Of a stretch of DNA of 47,441 bases, positions 31,957 to 40,361 are shown piece after piece. Both the position numbers and the translations under genes were made by a program. The first letter of the stretch is position 1. Every line of letters starts with the position of its first letter. The notes below the pieces were generated by a model. The model saw only the letters and a list, made by a program, of their open reading frames with translations, searched no databases and had not been told where the DNA came from. The stretch lies in assembly GCA_020532215.1 (NCBI GenBank), contig JAJBBF010000053.1:1-47441 (forward strand), written 5' to 3'. The DNA is from Candidatus Cloacimonadota bacterium. GTDB lineage: Bacteria; Cloacimonadota; Cloacimonadia; Cloacimonadales; Cloacimonadaceae.

Positions 31957-32160
31957 AGCCCGGAGGGCGTAACAACTTAGCCCAGGGTGTAGCGCAGCGG
32001 AACCCTGGGTTTTGGCGTACCAATGTGCAAACGAGCCCCGAGGGGCGGCACAAATCTCTGCCAGGTTTGGAGTGTCGCCCCTGTGGGGCTGATCTGCCTC
32101 ATTTGTCCCGTTGACCCGGGGTTGCCACCCCGGGCTAATATGGGTCGCCCCTGCAGGGCT
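31957..32160. repeat. REP-like palindrome cluster: two inverted copies of a three-hairpin module
   Basis: Six palindromes: GCCC-gga-GGGC; CCCAGGGT..ACCCTGGG; GCCCC-ga-GGGGC; GCCCC-tgt-GGGGC; CCCGGGGT-tgcc-ACCCCGGG; CCCTGCAGGG. Confidence 0.85.
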
Positions 32161-32200
32161 TTCAGGGGTGGGGTAGGTATGGACTCACAACAAGGAAAGT

Positions 32201-32512
32201 AGGGAGAAAGTAGGGAGATTGGCCTGAAACCCTTTGTGCATATACGTTACAAGCCTATGGATTCACAAAATTCTCTTACTCCACGCCCCGCCGGCACCAG
32301 CATGCCAAATGCATATATAGCATTGCTATCTTATAGTTATTATATATAGTTATATGATTTATATAGATAATACTTTTATATTTTATAATATCTATTATTA
32401 GCATGATCCCCTGGTAAATCCGGGGGGAGAGGAGTAAGAGATTTTTGTGAATCCATAGGCTTGTAACGTATATGCACAAAGGGTTTCAGGCCAATCTCCC
32501 TACTTTCTCCCT
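32201..32512. repeat. 312-bp MITE-like element: 82-bp inverted repeats (81/82 identical) flanking a 148-bp AT-rich core
   Basis: 32201-32282 vs reverse complement of 32431-32512 differ at one base; core rich in TATA/ATAT. Confidence 0.9.
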
Positions 32513-32739
32513 GCAGCCGTTCGTGTGAATTCATAGAGCAAGAGAGAGGGGGATTGACCCTTCCTCTTGTACATGTGCTATTTTCCCAGTATCGCGTGAT
32601 CTCTTCGTGTACCTGATACGCTTTTTGCGTGTATCGGTTTGTTAGTTTCAGGGCTTTGACGCTGATCGCCTCTCTCTCCAGCAGCAAGCAAATGCATTCC
32701 AGATAGTCCCATTTCCTCAGGAGGGATGAGTTAAGAAGG

Positions 32740-33489
32740 CTAAGGTGAAGCGCTTTGGCGGCCGGTGATCTCGCGGATCACCCAACTGGCGGCGTACATA
32801 CCCATGATGGCGGGCAGATAGCTGATTGAGCCTACAGTTTTGCGCTGCCGGCCCCGCTGGAGGATGATCTCATCCGGGGTATCCAGATCCTCTTCCGGGC
32901 TCAGGGGCGGCTCGGAGGACCAGACACAAGGGAAATCGGCCTTTATGCCTCTGCGGCCCAAAAACTTACGCACCCGGCGGGCGAGGGGGCAGTCATGGCT
33001 TTTTCGGATGGAGGAAAGATGGATCCGGGTGGGATCGAGCCGGTTACCAGCGCCCATCACAGAGACAAACTTCAGGTCGGACTGAAGGGCGTATTCCAGG
33101 AGGCCGATCTTGGGGCCGAGGCTGTCGATGGCGTCGATGAAACAGCTGGATCCGGCCAGCAGTTCCGCCCGGTTGGAAGAGTCGATAAATTCCTGATGGC
33201 AAACAACTTCCGTCTCCGGATCGATGGCCAGGATCCGCTGCCGGGCCAGTTCCACCTTGGCCTGGCCGATGGTTTCGCGCAGAGCGAGAAGCTGGCGGTT
33301 GAGGTTGGTCTCCCCCACCACGTCGAAATCGATGAGGGTGAAATGCCCGATCCCGGCCCGGGCAAGCGCTTCCACGGCGTAGGATCCCACTCCGCCCAGT
33401 CCAACAACGCAAACCCTGGCTTCCTTCAGCTTGCGCAGGGCGTCTTCGCCCAGCAGCAACGCGCTGCGGTTGAGCGCGGGATCAGTCAT
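32740..33489 (-). CDS. tcdA: tRNA threonylcarbamoyladenosine dehydratase (ThiF/E1-like)
   Basis: VCVVGLGGVGSYAVEALARAGIGHFTLIDFDVVGETNLNRQ; FIDAIDSLGPKIGLLEYA. Confidence 0.9.
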   Translation of the reverse strand: MTDPALNRSALLLGEDALRKLKEARVCVVGLGGVGSYAVEALARAGIGHFTLIDFDVVGETNLNRQLLALRETIGQAKVELARQRILAIDPETEVVCHQEFIDSSNRAELLAGSSCFIDAIDSLGPKIGLLEYALQSDLKFVSVMGAGNRLDPTRIHLSSIRKSHDCPLARRVRKFLGRRGIKADFPCVWSSEPPLSPEEDLDTPDEIILQRGRQRKTVGSISYLPAIMGMYAASWVIREITGRQSASP

Positions 33490-34243
33490 CCAGGTGCTCC
33501 GTGAGGGCCGCTACAGCCCGATCCTGGGCTGCCGTAAACTCCGCTTTGGTGATTTTGGCCAGTTCACAGGCGCGCTTCACCACCTCCAGCAGCCTCAGCA
33601 AGGGGTTGGACTCCCCTGGTTGCAAGTAATACCGGGTGATGTCGGTTTCCGCGAGGTAACGTCCGTGGGCTACCATTTCCCGCAGCAGGGCTTGTTTGTC
33701 CGGCTTGAGGATCCTTTCGCTGAGGGTGAACCAGCTGTCCAGCCTGGACAGAAGCCTGAATCCCTCGACACTGCCGGCATAGCCGTGCACCAGAAGGCGC
33801 AGGGGAAAGCCTTTCAAGATCTCGTAAGCGCGCTGTTGGTGGCCCACGATATGCAGAACCACCGGCAAATTGTGCTCAGCGGCAAGCTCCAGCTGTGGGA
33901 TGAAGATCGCTTCCTGGCGGGGCAGCGGCGGTCCGTGGCGATCCAGGCCGATCTCCCCCACCGCCCAGATCCTTGGCTCCGCGCAGAGAGAGGCAATATC
34001 CTCGAGGTTGAGGTCGCAGTCGTCGTAATTGGGATGGATCCCGGCGCTGAAGCGGATCTCCGGGCGGCGCTGTTTAAGATAAAACTTTGCTTCAGCGCGG
34101 GTGAGGGCTGAGGATAGCCAGCGGTTGATGCCATGCCGGCCGGCTTCCGCTAAAAGCGGTTCCAGCGGAAGCAGGGAACTGAGATTGGCCAGGTGGCAGT
34201 GCCCGTCGGTCAGATTGTAAGCTGCGTCCATAGCTTTGATCAC
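33482..34243 (-). CDS. TatD-family metal-dependent hydrolase
   Basis: DGHCHL, SAGIHPNY, WAVGEIGLDR, ETDI. Confidence 0.88.
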   Translation of the reverse strand: MIKAMDAAYNLTDGHCHLANLSSLLPLEPLLAEAGRHGINRWLSSALTRAEAKFYLKQRRPEIRFSAGIHPNYDDCDLNLEDIASLCAEPRIWAVGEIGLDRHGPPLPRQEAIFIPQLELAAEHNLPVVLHIVGHQQRAYEILKGFPLRLLVHGYAGSVEGFRLLSRLDSWFTLSERILKPDKQALLREMVAHGRYLAETDITRYYLQPGESNPLLRLLEVVKRACELAKITKAEFTAAQDRAVAALTEHLDD

Positions 34244-36165
34244 TCCTGATATTGGGCGGCGTAAAGCTTCTGGTAGCGGGGGCAGCTCTGCAAAAGTTCT
34301 TCATGGCTGCCCTGGCCTACGATCTTGCCTTGTTCAAGCACAACTATGCTATCAGCTTTCAGCACGGTGGAGAGGCGGTGGGCGATCATGATCACGGTGC
34401 GGTTTTGGGTGGCGTCGTCGATGGCCTGCTGCACCAGCTGTTCACTTTCGGTATCCAGCGCGCTGGTGGCTTCGTCGAAGATCAGGATGGGCGGATCGCC
34501 AACGATGGCGCGGGCGATGCAGAGCCGCTGTTTCTGCCCGCCGGAGAGGTTGGCGCCTTTGGTTTGGAGCACTTCGTCGTACTGCCGGGGAAATTCCAGA
34601 ATAAACCCCTCTGCGTGGGCAATCCTGGCGGCAGTGCGGATCCTGGCGTCATCCACCTCTTCCAGAGAGCCATAGGCTATATTTTCCCGGATGGAGCGGG
34701 TGAAAAGCACGCTGTCCTGGGTAACCACGCCGAAGAGGCGGCGCAGGTCGGAAAGCCTGATCCGGCGGATGTCGACACCGTCGATAGTGATGGCGCCGGA
34801 GCTAACGTCGTACATACGGTTAAAGAGGTTGGCCAGGGTTGTCTTGCCTCCGCCGCTGGCGCCAACGATGGCGATCTTTTCACCCTTGCCAACCTTGAGG
34901 TTCACTTCCCGCAGGACGGGTCGGTCTTCGCGGTACCAGAAGCTGACCTGTCCGAACTCGATTTGGGATGTGAAATCCTCCTTGGCAATGGCATCCGGAG
35001 CATCTTTCACCGCTATTTCGCGGTTCAGTACAAAAAAGACGCGGTTGAGAGAAACCAGGGCTTTTTTGATGTCGGAATAGATCTGGGTAAGGTTTTTCAT
35101 CGGGTGGAGCAGGGAAAAGATGGCAAAGAGGAAGGCGGTAAAATCGCCTAGGGAGAAGCCCGAGGCCGGAGCCAGGATCATCCTCCCGCCCAGGATGATA
35201 ACGATCACGCCGGTGAAGACGGTGTTGAGCTCGGAAAGCGGAACGCTGAGCGCGAGGTAATACTGGGCCCGCTTCCAGAATTTCACATAGGAGGAGTTGA
35301 TCCGGCTGAAATCGCGGTGTTCGCTGTCTTCGCGGCGGAAGGCCTTCACGATCTTCATGCTGTTCAAGGCTTCCTCCACGGCGGAAAACATGGTGGAAAG
35401 ATGGACCTGGATGCGCTGGGAATTTTTCTTGACCTGCTTGCCCAGCCAACCCACAAAGAGGGTAAAGAACGGCACCACCACAAGGCCATAGATGAAAAGG
35501 CGGGGGCTGAGCAGCAGGGCCACGCGCATGAATACGAGGATGGTAAGGATATCCAGGATCCCTTCCAGCAGGGATTTGATGAAGCTTTCGCTCACGATCT
35601 CCGCATCATTGACCATCCGGACCATCGCATCGCCGATGCGGCTTTGGTTGAAGAACTCCAGCGACTGGCCCATATAACGGGAGAACATCAGCTCCCGCAG
35701 GTCACGGATGGTGTTTCCGCGAAGCTTCACAAAGAGAACCTTCTGCAGATAGAAAAAGATGTTCTTCAGCAGGATCACCGCCACCACAAAGAGGCATAGG
35801 GTGTAGAGCAGAACCAGGGGATCGGTGGCCAGCATGATCTTTTGCAGCTCTTCCCAAAGCGGGGCGAGGCCGCTTAAGCCACGCAGCGAGAAGAGGCCTC
35901 CGGCATTATGCCAGAATGAACTCCAGGCCACGCCCAAAGCGCCGAGGAAACCGCCCAGATCCGTAATTAGTATCTCTTTGCCGCCGGGCCGGAAGACAAA
36001 ATCGAAAAGCGGGATCACCAGGGTGATGCTTACACCGCTGAAGAGGGCGTAGAGCACGGTCGCCAGCAGTCCGCTGACCAGCAGCGGCCAGTAGCGGAAC
36101 ATGAGGGCGTAGATCTGGCGCAGGTCTTTCCAGGCGCCGCGGTTGCTCTTGATATCGCTGTCCAT
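34240..36165 (-). CDS. ABC transporter, fused permease/ATPase (MsbA-like exporter)
   Basis: Walker A GASGGGKTT, signature LSGGQKQRL, Walker B ILIFDEATSALD; N-terminal TM domain. ORF track starts at TTG 36171; first ATG at 36165. Confidence 0.9.
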   Translation of the reverse strand: MDSDIKSNRGAWKDLRQIYALMFRYWPLLVSGLLATVLYALFSGVSITLVIPLFDFVFRPGGKEILITDLGGFLGALGVAWSSFWHNAGGLFSLRGLSGLAPLWEELQKIMLATDPLVLLYTLCLFVVAVILLKNIFFYLQKVLFVKLRGNTIRDLRELMFSRYMGQSLEFFNQSRIGDAMVRMVNDAEIVSESFIKSLLEGILDILTILVFMRVALLLSPRLFIYGLVVVPFFTLFVGWLGKQVKKNSQRIQVHLSTMFSAVEEALNSMKIVKAFRREDSEHRDFSRINSSYVKFWKRAQYYLALSVPLSELNTVFTGVIVIILGGRMILAPASGFSLGDFTAFLFAIFSLLHPMKNLTQIYSDIKKALVSLNRVFFVLNREIAVKDAPDAIAKEDFTSQIEFGQVSFWYREDRPVLREVNLKVGKGEKIAIVGASGGGKTTLANLFNRMYDVSSGAITIDGVDIRRIRLSDLRRLFGVVTQDSVLFTRSIRENIAYGSLEEVDDARIRTAARIAHAEGFILEFPRQYDEVLQTKGANLSGGQKQRLCIARAIVGDPPILIFDEATSALDTESEQLVQQAIDDATQNRTVIMIAHRLSTVLKADSIVVLEQGKIVGQGSHEELLQSCPRYQKLYAAQYQE

Positions 36166-36176
36166 TTTCAAGCCAT

Positions 36177-36200
36177 AAAAAAAAGCCAGCCAAAGCTGGC
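36177..36200 (-). terminator. Rho-independent terminator downstream of tRNA-Arg
   Basis: Minus strand GCCAGC-TTTG-GCTGGC-TTTTTTTT. Confidence 0.9.
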
Positions 36201-36211
36201 AAGTAAAAAGA

Positions 36212-36288
36212 TGGCACGCCCTAAGGGAGTCGAACCCCTAACCTTCTGATCCGTAGTCAGATGCTCTATCCAATTGAGCTAAGGGCAC
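36212..36288 (-). tRNA. tRNA-Arg (anticodon ACG), CCA encoded
   Basis: GTGCCCTTAGCTCAATTGGATAGAGCATCTGACTACGGATCAGAAGGTTAGGGGTTCGACTCCCTTAGGGCGTGCCA; anticodon loop CTACGGA. Confidence 0.97.
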
Positions 36289-36419
36289 ACGTTCATTCCA
36301 AAAAACAGCAAGCCGGGATTCTGTCAAGAACTATATCCCCGCTAAGCGGCCAAAATTCTCCTTGACTTTCTGCAGCCGGATACGCAGTATGAAAAAAAAG
36401 ACACATGAAGGAGGCCAAG

Positions 36420-37097
36420 ATGATACTGAGATTTTTGGGACATTCCGCTTTTTCCCTACTCAGCGGATCCGGGCACAGGGTGCTGATCGACCCCTATCTG
36501 GACGGCAACCCGCAGGCACCGGTTAGGGCCGACCAGTTGACCGCGGATTTCATCATCCTCAGCCACGCCCATGGCGACCATCTGGGCGACACCATCGGGA
36601 TCGCGAAGCGTTGTGGAGCGCTGGTAATCTGCGTGGCCGAACTGGCCGGATACCTGGCTGCCAAGGGGCTGAAAACCCACGCCATGCAGATCGGTGGAGC
36701 TCACGATTTTCCCTTTGGCCGCGTGAAGTTCACGTCCGCCTGGCACGGCAGCCAGACCCCGGACGGGCATTACGCCGGCCTCGCGGCCGGAATCCTGATC
36801 TGGATGGATGGCGTCTGCGTCTATCACGCCGGAGACACCGGGCTGTTCTACGGCATGAAACTGATCGGGGAAATGAACCGGATCGACCTGTTCATCGTGC
36901 CGATCGGCGACAACTACACAATGGGCAGCGATGACGCACTGAAAGCGGTGGAATTAGTGAACCCGAGGGTGGTGATTCCGATGCATTACAATACCTGGCC
37001 GGTGATCGCCGCCGATCCGGAGGCCTTCGCCGCGCAAGTGCGGTCCATGGGCAAAGAATGCCTGGTGCTCCAACCTGGGGAGGAGATCCGGGCCTGA
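36420..37097 (+). CDS. UPF0173-family MBL-fold metal-dependent hydrolase
   Basis: LGHSAFSL, LSHAHGDHLGD, YHAGDTGLF, VIPMHYNTWP; GGAGG upstream of ATG at 36420. Confidence 0.9.
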   Translation: MILRFLGHSAFSLLSGSGHRVLIDPYLDGNPQAPVRADQLTADFIILSHAHGDHLGDTIGIAKRCGALVICVAELAGYLAAKGLKTHAMQIGGAHDFPFGRVKFTSAWHGSQTPDGHYAGLAAGILIWMDGVCVYHAGDTGLFYGMKLIGEMNRIDLFIVPIGDNYTMGSDDALKAVELVNPRVVIPMHYNTWPVIAADPEAFAAQVRSMGKECLVLQPGEEIRA

Positions 37098-37124
37098 GGG
37101 GCAGGCTGTCCAACAGCCTGTGGC

Positions 37125-37628
37125 TTATTTCTTAAAGGCTTTCATCGCCGCGGCGTAATTCGGTTCGTGGGTGATGTCATCCACCAGCTCGGTGTAGGCC
37201 ACCTTGCCTTCGGTGTCGATAATGATCACCGCCCGGGCCAGTAAACCGGCCATGGGCCCGTCGATTATCTCCAGTCCGTATGCCTTGCCGAAATCCCGGT
37301 TGCGCAATTCGGATAAGGTGACCACTGTATCTATACCCTCGGCGCCGCAGAATCTGCCCAGCGCGAAGGGCAGATCGCGCGATACGCAGAGGATGGAGGC
37401 ATTTTTTACCTTGGCTGCCTTGGCATTGAAGGTGCGCACGCTCATGGCGCAGACCGCTGTGTCCACGCTGGGAAAGATGTTCAGCAGTATCTTCCTGCCG
37501 CTGTAATCCGCCAGGCTGTGGTCGGAAAGGTCATTGGCGGTAAGAACGAAATCCCTGGCCCGGCTTCCCAGGCGGGGCAAGCGTCCGGATGTGTTCACGG
37601 GATTGCCTTTAAGTTTGGTTTTAGCCAT
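37125..37628 (-). CDS. tpx: Thiol peroxidase (Tpx-type peroxiredoxin)
   Basis: FPSVDTAVCAMSVRTFN (peroxidatic Cys) and FALGRFCGAEG (resolving Cys); start re-assigned to MAKTKLKGNPV. Confidence 0.92.
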   Translation of the reverse strand: MAKTKLKGNPVNTSGRLPRLGSRARDFVLTANDLSDHSLADYSGRKILLNIFPSVDTAVCAMSVRTFNAKAAKVKNASILCVSRDLPFALGRFCGAEGIDTVVTLSELRNRDFGKAYGLEIIDGPMAGLLARAVIIIDTEGKVAYTELVDDITHEPNYAAAMKAFKK

Positions 37629-37708
37629 TATGGTTTCCTGATGAGTTTTCTTTGGATATTGTAACCGAGCGCAGAACCGGGGCAAATCCCTTCTCCCGCC
37701 GTGGATAC

Positions 37709-37751
37709 AAAAACCCGGTTTCCCCGCCCGCTGGGGGCAGGAAAGCCGGGT
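37709..37751 (-). terminator. Likely rho-independent terminator after the 93-aa gene
   Basis: Minus strand ACCCGGcTTTCC...GGAAACCGGGTTTTTG. Confidence 0.7.
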
Positions 37752-37772
37752 AGCATTGACTTGAGGATGATA

Positions 37773-38054
37773 TCAGAGGAAAAAGAGCTTCACGAAGATC
37801 GCGATCAGCAGGGCGGAATTGATCACCGCCCAAACCACGAACTGGGTCTTGAAAGCTCTGATCTCCTCACGGTTGATCAGGGCTTTCTTTTCCACTTTGA
37901 CGATCAGGTTTTCGATGGTCGCCAGTTTTTCTTCCGATTCGTTGAATTTCTTGATGTTGTTGTTGTGAGAAAAGTCCCGCTTGAAGTGCCTAAAAATCTC
38001 CATGGCCACGGGGAAAAAAGCGGGTAACAGCTTTCTGATGGTCAATCCGGCCAT
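37773..38054 (-). CDS. Small protein, coiled-coil-like plus C-terminal TM helix, unknown function
   Basis: 93 aa, FVVWAVINSALLIAIFVKLFFL C-terminal hydrophobic helix; 14 bp downstream of the PorV-like gene. Confidence 0.75.
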   Translation of the reverse strand: MAGLTIRKLLPAFFPVAMEIFRHFKRDFSHNNNIKKFNESEEKLATIENLIVKVEKKALINREEIRAFKTQFVVWAVINSALLIAIFVKLFFL

Positions 38055-38068
38055 GTGTAGTCTCCTTG

Positions 38069-38911
38069 TTAGAATTTGTAGCCAAGATTCCCGTAGAGGG
38101 TACCCGGCAGGACCGCGTGAGTGGAATAAGAGAGGTCAAGCTCGATGCCTCTTACGTTCAGGCCGATGCCGGCGTTCCAGGTGGCGGGGTTGGAATGGAC
38201 GCCGAAACGCACCGCCAGCGGTTCAAAGAGGCGAACTTCCACGCCGCCCATGAATTCGGTTTCCTTGGCGAAGTCTTTTTTCACTTCGATGCTGGTGATC
38301 ACGTTTTCATAGGGGATGTAGGAAACTCCCAGGGCCAGTTTGCTGGGCAGGGTATGCTGGTTGGTGTCGCCCATCACGGCCTGGTTGAGGTTGCTTACGC
38401 TGAAACCCAGCTTGGTGCGGCCATGCAGGAAGGCGGTGGCGCCGAAATCGATCCCGATGGCGTCGTCAGTCTCTTCCTCGATGAATTGCAGGCGGTGGTA
38501 GTTCACGCTGTAGCCAACGCTGATCTGGGAATGGATGTCCTTCTGCAGATTGAAGGCGTGGCCAGCGGTCCAGATCTGTTCGCTCATCAGGTTTTCGTCT
38601 TCGAAAGCCACGTCGAACAGCCGGGCGCCAAAGGCCAGGGTGCCAAGCTTTTTGGGCAGTTGGAAACCCAGCGCGGCGGTTTTATACTCGGAGAAGGGCT
38701 TGCCGTAGAGCTGGCTGAAGCCGACCTGAACTTCCAATTCCAGGTTCGTGAGCCCGGCGGGGTTGAAATAGAGGGAGTTCACGTCATCCGCCACGCCGGT
38801 GTAGGCTCCGCCCATGCCGCGGGCCCGGGCCGAGGGGATGTAATCGTCGAACACAGCCAGCAGCAGGGCCGTCTGGATCAGGATGAGGGTGATGAATAAG
38901 ATCTTTTTCAT
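38069..38911 (-). CDS. PorV/UPF0164-like outer membrane protein
   Basis: 280 aa; signal peptide, ARARGMGGAYTGVADDVNSLYFNPAGLTNLE, C-terminal GNLGYKF. Confidence 0.85.
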   Translation of the reverse strand: MKKILFITLILIQTALLLAVFDDYIPSARARGMGGAYTGVADDVNSLYFNPAGLTNLELEVQVGFSQLYGKPFSEYKTAALGFQLPKKLGTLAFGARLFDVAFEDENLMSEQIWTAGHAFNLQKDIHSQISVGYSVNYHRLQFIEEETDDAIGIDFGATAFLHGRTKLGFSVSNLNQAVMGDTNQHTLPSKLALGVSYIPYENVITSIEVKKDFAKETEFMGGVEVRLFEPLAVRFGVHSNPATWNAGIGLNVRGIELDLSYSTHAVLPGTLYGNLGYKF

Positions 38912-38927
38912 GTTTTTCTCCCTGCGC

Positions 38928-40361
38928 TTACTTAAGGATGGATTTGATGACCACCGGCTGCACCGTGACTTCCTTGAGGCCGGTGCTGCGCTCTATCACT
39001 TCCAGATGGCAGTAATAAAGGCCGATGGGCAGGCGGTTCATCATGTAATCCCGGCCGTCCCACTGGAAACTTTCGATGCCGAGGGCGTTGCTGATATTGC
39101 GGTTCACGGGAGTTGCCACCAGGCGTCCCTGGGCGTCGTAGATGCGCACGATCGCCTTTACGTTGATCCCCGCAGCCGAGGTCTTGCAGCCATATTCGAT
39201 GGTGATTTTCTCGTTCAGCTCCGGGTTGAAGATGTTGCGGGCGTTATTGGGATTGGTGATGTTCAGCCAGGCGATGCTGCTGCGGATGGGGACCAGCAGC
39301 TTGCCGTTGTTCAGGGATTGGATGGCGGTGGCGTCGTAGGAAAAGGAAACCAGCTCGATCACCGATTCTCCATAGCTGGTGGGGGTAACGTTCAGTTTAA
39401 AAAGCACCTGGTCGTCGCTTGTGGAAGTGATCGGCTCTTGGGATTGGTAAACCACATAGAGCGAATCACCGGCCACCGATAGCGTGTATTGCGGATCGAA
39501 AGCTGTCATGGTTTCGGTGATATCCAGGCTGTTGAACTGCACCTTGTCCGGATCGAGGCGGATATAGGCGCTGTAGGAAGCCACGCCCCATTCAGGTTTG
39601 AGGCGCGAGGTGAGGATGTTCACCTCCACCGGGGTGTCGATCTCGGCGTTGGTAGTCTGCACGCGCACCGTGGCGTTGGAGACATCGTCGATCTGGACCA
39701 GGTCTGTCATTTCGCGGGGATTTACTCCGAAATAGCTGAAGGAATAATCCACCACACCCTGGATGCGGGCCCAGTTTTGACCCACGCTCATCTGCGGCCA
39801 GGAAAAGCCGCTGCGGGGAAAACACTGGTCATCGATCTGGCAGGCGCCGCTGCCGTCGGTCACATAAAACTCGCCATAGTTATTGGGAGTGGCGGTGATG
39901 GTGAGGTTTTCCACCTTCACGAAAACGCTTTCCCACTGCTCGGCATCCGGCCCGGTGAGGCTGCCTGTGGTGATCTGGGTCGCCGGAGGCAGAGGATTGC
40001 CCTGGCTTAACACCTGGAAACCGGTGGTCGGAGACATTTCGGTGAATTCGTAGTACTCGGTGATGGTGCCCGTTACTTGAACAAGGTCGCCGCGCTGGGG
40101 CGCGTATTGGTTCGTAAAGATCAAAAGCCCGCTCCAGGGGCCGCCTTCGGGATCCGAGATCACGAAACCCTTGTTCGTTGTGCTGGTGCCGGTGTAAAAC
40201 ACTTCGGCCACCACGATGCCTTCCACCGTTACCACGCTGCCAGAATAAGGCGAAGCGCCGCTGGCCGCGGTGGTGTACTGGACGTCATAGCAGCTCAGCG
40301 GGTCTGCCACCAGCAGGCCGGAAACTGCCAGTGCCAGGACGCAAAGTAAAATGTATTTCAT
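38928..40361 (-). CDS. Secreted protein: OB-fold-like domains, cohesin-like domain, FlgD-like T9SS-type CTD
   Basis: Signal peptide; VVTVEGIVVAEVFYTG...GDLVQVTGTITEY OB-like; AYIRLDPDKVQFNSL cohesin-like; FNPELNEKITIEYGCK...VRIYDAQGRLV...IGLYYCHLEV...VVIKSILK. Confidence 0.75.
   Translation of the reverse strand: MKYILLCVLALAVSGLLVADPLSCYDVQYTTAASGASPYSGSVVTVEGIVVAEVFYTGTSTTNKGFVISDPEGGPWSGLLIFTNQYAPQRGDLVQVTGTITEYYEFTEMSPTTGFQVLSQGNPLPPATQITTGSLTGPDAEQWESVFVKVENLTITATPNNYGEFYVTDGSGACQIDDQCFPRSGFSWPQMSVGQNWARIQGVVDYSFSYFGVNPREMTDLVQIDDVSNATVRVQTTNAEIDTPVEVNILTSRLKPEWGVASYSAYIRLDPDKVQFNSLDITETMTAFDPQYTLSVAGDSLYVVYQSQEPITSTSDDQVLFKLNVTPTSYGESVIELVSFSYDATAIQSLNNGKLLVPIRSSIAWLNITNPNNARNIFNPELNEKITIEYGCKTSAAGINVKAIVRIYDAQGRLVATPVNRNISNALGIESFQWDGRDYMMNRLPIGLYYCHLEVIERSTGLKEVTVQPVVIKSILK

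Noticed and set aside
31824-32114. 96-aa plus-strand ORF over the REP-like cluster
   Set aside because: Translation of palindromic repeat DNA; no coding signal. Similar for 31642-31980 and 31844-32053.
32376-32687. 103-aa minus-strand ORF (MLLEREAISVKALKLTNRYTQKAYQVHEEITRYWENS...)
   Set aside because: The first ~50 residues look protein-like and may be a gene remnant, but the ORF runs through the inverted-repeat element and overlaps no recognisable family; not supported as a gene.
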